Assembly (NCBI GenBank): GCA_002453315.1
Contig: DKGO01000052.1
Span: 5,268-29,469 of the forward strand
Length of the DNA: 24,202 bases
From: Caryophanales bacterium UBA6768
Lineage (GTDB): Bacteria > Bacillota > Bacilli > Bacillales_D > Amphibacillaceae
Direction of reading: 5' to 3'
Part shown: positions 24,178-24,202 of the stretch, piece after piece
Numbering within the stretch: position 1 is the stretch's first letter
Layout of the letters: each line of letters starts with the position of its first letter
Made by a program: the position numbers and the translations under genes
The notes under the pieces: generated by a model
Database searches by the model: none
What the model saw: the letters and a program-made list of their open reading frames with translations, nothing else
Told to the model about the DNA's origin: nothing

Positions 24178-24202
24178 ATCCTTCTCCCATCCAGACTTTA
24201 AC
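24178..24202 (-). ncRNA. FMN riboswitch (RFN element), 3' end only
   Basis: The minus strand reads GTCTGGATGGGAGAAGGAT at 24196-24178, the conserved 3' end of the RFN aptamer (final J6-1/P1 strand). The rest lies beyond the window. FMN binding would favour the terminator at 24068-24105 and shut off ribD-ribE-ribBA-ribH. Confidence 0.88.

Overview
The window looks like chromosomal DNA of an endospore-forming, low-GC Bacillaceae bacterium. The evidence is the sporulation genes spoIIM and cotE, the B. subtilis-like neighbourhood nudF / PHP nuclease / spoIIM / fur / yqzK / xerD / deoB, the miaB-ricA(ymcA)-cotE cluster, a four-gene rib operon behind an FMN riboswitch, AGGAGG-type ribosome binding sites, and frequent TTG/GTG starts. 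I cannot name the genus.

Layout from left to right. 1-858: the 3' part of an ABC-2 permease gene on the plus strand, then a 42-bp tandem repeat. 859-7776, all minus strand: nudF, an endonuclease Q-like PHP protein, spoIIM, fur, yqzK, xerD, deoB and pdp. This joins nucleotide sanitation and repair, forespore engulfment, iron or peroxide regulation, chromosome dimer resolution and nucleoside catabolism. The deoB-pdp pair turns pyrimidine nucleosides into ribose-5-phosphate or deoxyribose-5-phosphate. 7777-8131: an intergenic region with a 21-bp-periodic repeat. 8132-9004: an atypical SDR gene on the plus strand, convergent with cotE. 9076-11859, minus strand: the miaB-ricA operon with its own terminator, then cotE behind a good sigma-K-type promoter. 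11860-12327: two kinds of tandem repeat, one made of tandem hairpins. 12328-16342: a small unknown gene, an EamA transporter, an alpha/beta hydrolase, a DUF2569 membrane protein, a DUF3267 putative zinc peptidase and a C-terminally truncated TagA-type glycosyltransferase. 16533-20333: a 1266-residue LPXTG surface protein with two arrays of ten 25-residue BspA-like repeats. 20524-24202: ribH, ribBA, ribE and ribD on the minus strand, preceded by the terminator and the 3' end of an FMN riboswitch cut by the window edge.

Housekeeping genes dominate and most are confident family assignments. I found no phage, CRISPR, IS element, RNA gene or defence system. The accessory-looking part is about 12.0-20.4 kb. 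The most notable signals are the internal architecture of the surface protein (a 176-bp cap present twice with 2 mismatches, and freshly expanded 75-bp repeats), the decayed tagA beside it, and the short intergenic tandem repeats, three of which have periods of 21 or 42 bp despite unrelated sequences.
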